NCBI GenBank assembly: GCA_016190175.1 | Contig: JACPRC010000036.1 | Coordinates: 1-33,515 of the forward strand | DNA length: 33,515 bases | DNA from: Planctomycetota bacterium | GTDB lineage: Bacteria; Planctomycetota; MHYJ01; JACPRB01 | Reading direction: 5' to 3' | Shown here: positions 33,018 to 33,515 of the stretch, one piece after another | How positions within the stretch are numbered: position 1 is the first letter of the stretch | Layout: each line of letters opens with the position of its first letter | Notes under the pieces: model-generated | Told to the model about the DNA's origin: nothing | What the model saw: the letters and a program-made list of their open reading frames with translations, nothing else | Databases searched by the model: none | Translations under genes and position numbers: made by a program

Positions 33018-33436
33018 CCGCGCGTGGGAGCGCGCGCGCGTCCAAGGGGTCCCAGCCAGCTAATGGAACAAAGGTAAGGCCGCGTAAATCAATAAAGGTA
33101 GCGAATGCCGTCGGGAGGCGTATGATCCCTCGGTATGGAGACCTGTGGCGGCCCAGGGACCCTTTCGGGCCCATCCCGGACCCACACGGGGCAGGCGCCG
33201 ATCCGGCGATCCGGAGGCCCTGCGGCTCCTGCGGGGGGCGCGGGCGGTCAAGGCCCTCTACGAAGCGTTCGGCAGTTTCCCGGACCTCGGGGCGGAGAAA
33301 TCCGGCATGGTTCAAAACGGGCCGGTTCTTGGTGACAGTGTCGTGACGTTGAGCGGTCGGCCGATGAGCCGGGTGAAGGGGAGCGGGAGGTGGAGGTTCG
33401 CGGTCAGTTCAGCAGCGTGTCACGAGCCTGGGCATA
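33018..33436. other. Right-end interval without a supported gene
   Basis: Several short frames are open here but none is protein-like or preceded by a good ribosome binding site. TATGAT at 33121-33126 could be a -10 box. The region may be remnant sequence adjoining the repeat block at the right edge. Confidence 0.4.
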
Positions 33437-33515
33437 CTGAGCCACCTGGGATCGGGCAAGCTGAGCCAGGTGGAGTCGGGTTCACTGAGCCACTCAGGAT
33501 CGGGTTATACTGAGC
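33437..33515. repeat. 24-25 bp degenerate repeats, possible IS21-type transposon end
   Basis: CTGAGCCA-like units begin at 33437, 33461, 33485 and (cut by the window) 33510. Each continues with a G-rich half ending ATCGGG or GTCGGG. Read on the minus strand the units are of the type TGGCTCAGT...CCCGATCC. Multiple short terminal repeats of this kind are found at IS21-family ends; no transposase is inside the window. Confidence 0.5.

Noticed and set aside
1-33515. Genome-wide recoding of TGA or TAG as sense
   Set aside because: TGA and TAG end many intact genes here, including coupled junctions such as TGATG, ATGA and TAGTG, so both act as ordinary stops; the interrupted frames need local explanations.
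33437-33515. CRISPR array
   Set aside because: The 24-25 bp periodicity is of degenerate whole units with no conserved repeat separated by unique spacers, and no cas gene is present.
33135-33515. Short plus-strand open frames at the right edge
   Set aside because: Three frames are open at once, none has a ribosome binding site or protein-like composition, and one runs into the repeat block.

Overview
The window is a GC-rich bacterial chromosome segment with strong G/C third-position bias. It contains an ECF sigma factor coupled to a membrane Ser/Thr kinase, an NHL/dockerin/Ig surface giant, DUF971-Mrp genes and an orphan VgrG module. That mix is typical of Acidobacteriota, Planctomycetota or Myxococcota-like lineages. 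No marker here fixes the phylum.

Layout. 1-7.7 kb is housekeeping and accessory: a 5'-truncated alpha/beta hydrolase, a coupled Mrp ATPase and DUF971/CxxC/rhodanese fusion, a secreted amidase with two SH3 domains flanked by 8-bp-unit repeats, a small cysteine protein followed by a CobW-type GTPase, two lipoproteins and an LRR-like protein. 7.7-8.7 kb holds a small membrane protein and a hicB/hicA pair whose toxin gene carries an in-frame TGA. 8.7-12 kb has a zinc peptidase with PDZ domain, divergent from the sigma-kinase operon. 12-18.2 kb, minus strand, is a type VI tip and cargo island: trypsin-like protein, PAAR, lipoprotein, VgrG, LysM/peptidoglycan-binding protein and a HEYGHH metallopeptidase. 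18.4-19.5 kb is a tRNA-dihydrouridine synthase. 19.5-21.1 kb is largely non-coding. It contains, on the minus strand, an unusual tRNA-like RNA with an 8-bp acceptor stem and 4-bp T-stem (8/4 type), anticodon GAG, discriminator G and long variable arm. A near-consensus sigma-54 promoter and 22-bp-spaced GTTACGAA repeats lie upstream of it and a rho-independent terminator lies downstream. A tyrosine recombinase follows at 21.1-22.1 kb. From 22.5 kb a second sigma-54-like promoter precedes a run of plus-strand genes: a TPR protein, a HEAT-like protein, and a huge surface protein (24.1-32.4 kb) split by one in-frame TAG. The giant ends in a HExxH domain and is followed by a small membrane-anchored protein, which looks like a toxin/immunity-style end. 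The window closes in 24-25 bp repeats resembling an insertion-sequence end.

The most unusual signals are the 8/4 tRNA-like gene with its own apparent sigma-54 transcription unit, the recurrence of conserved reading frames interrupted by a single in-frame stop (hicA, the metallopeptidase, the giant surface protein), and the propeller-in-Ig giant protein with its C-terminal peptidase-like domain. All functional statements are from sequence reading only; no database search was run.
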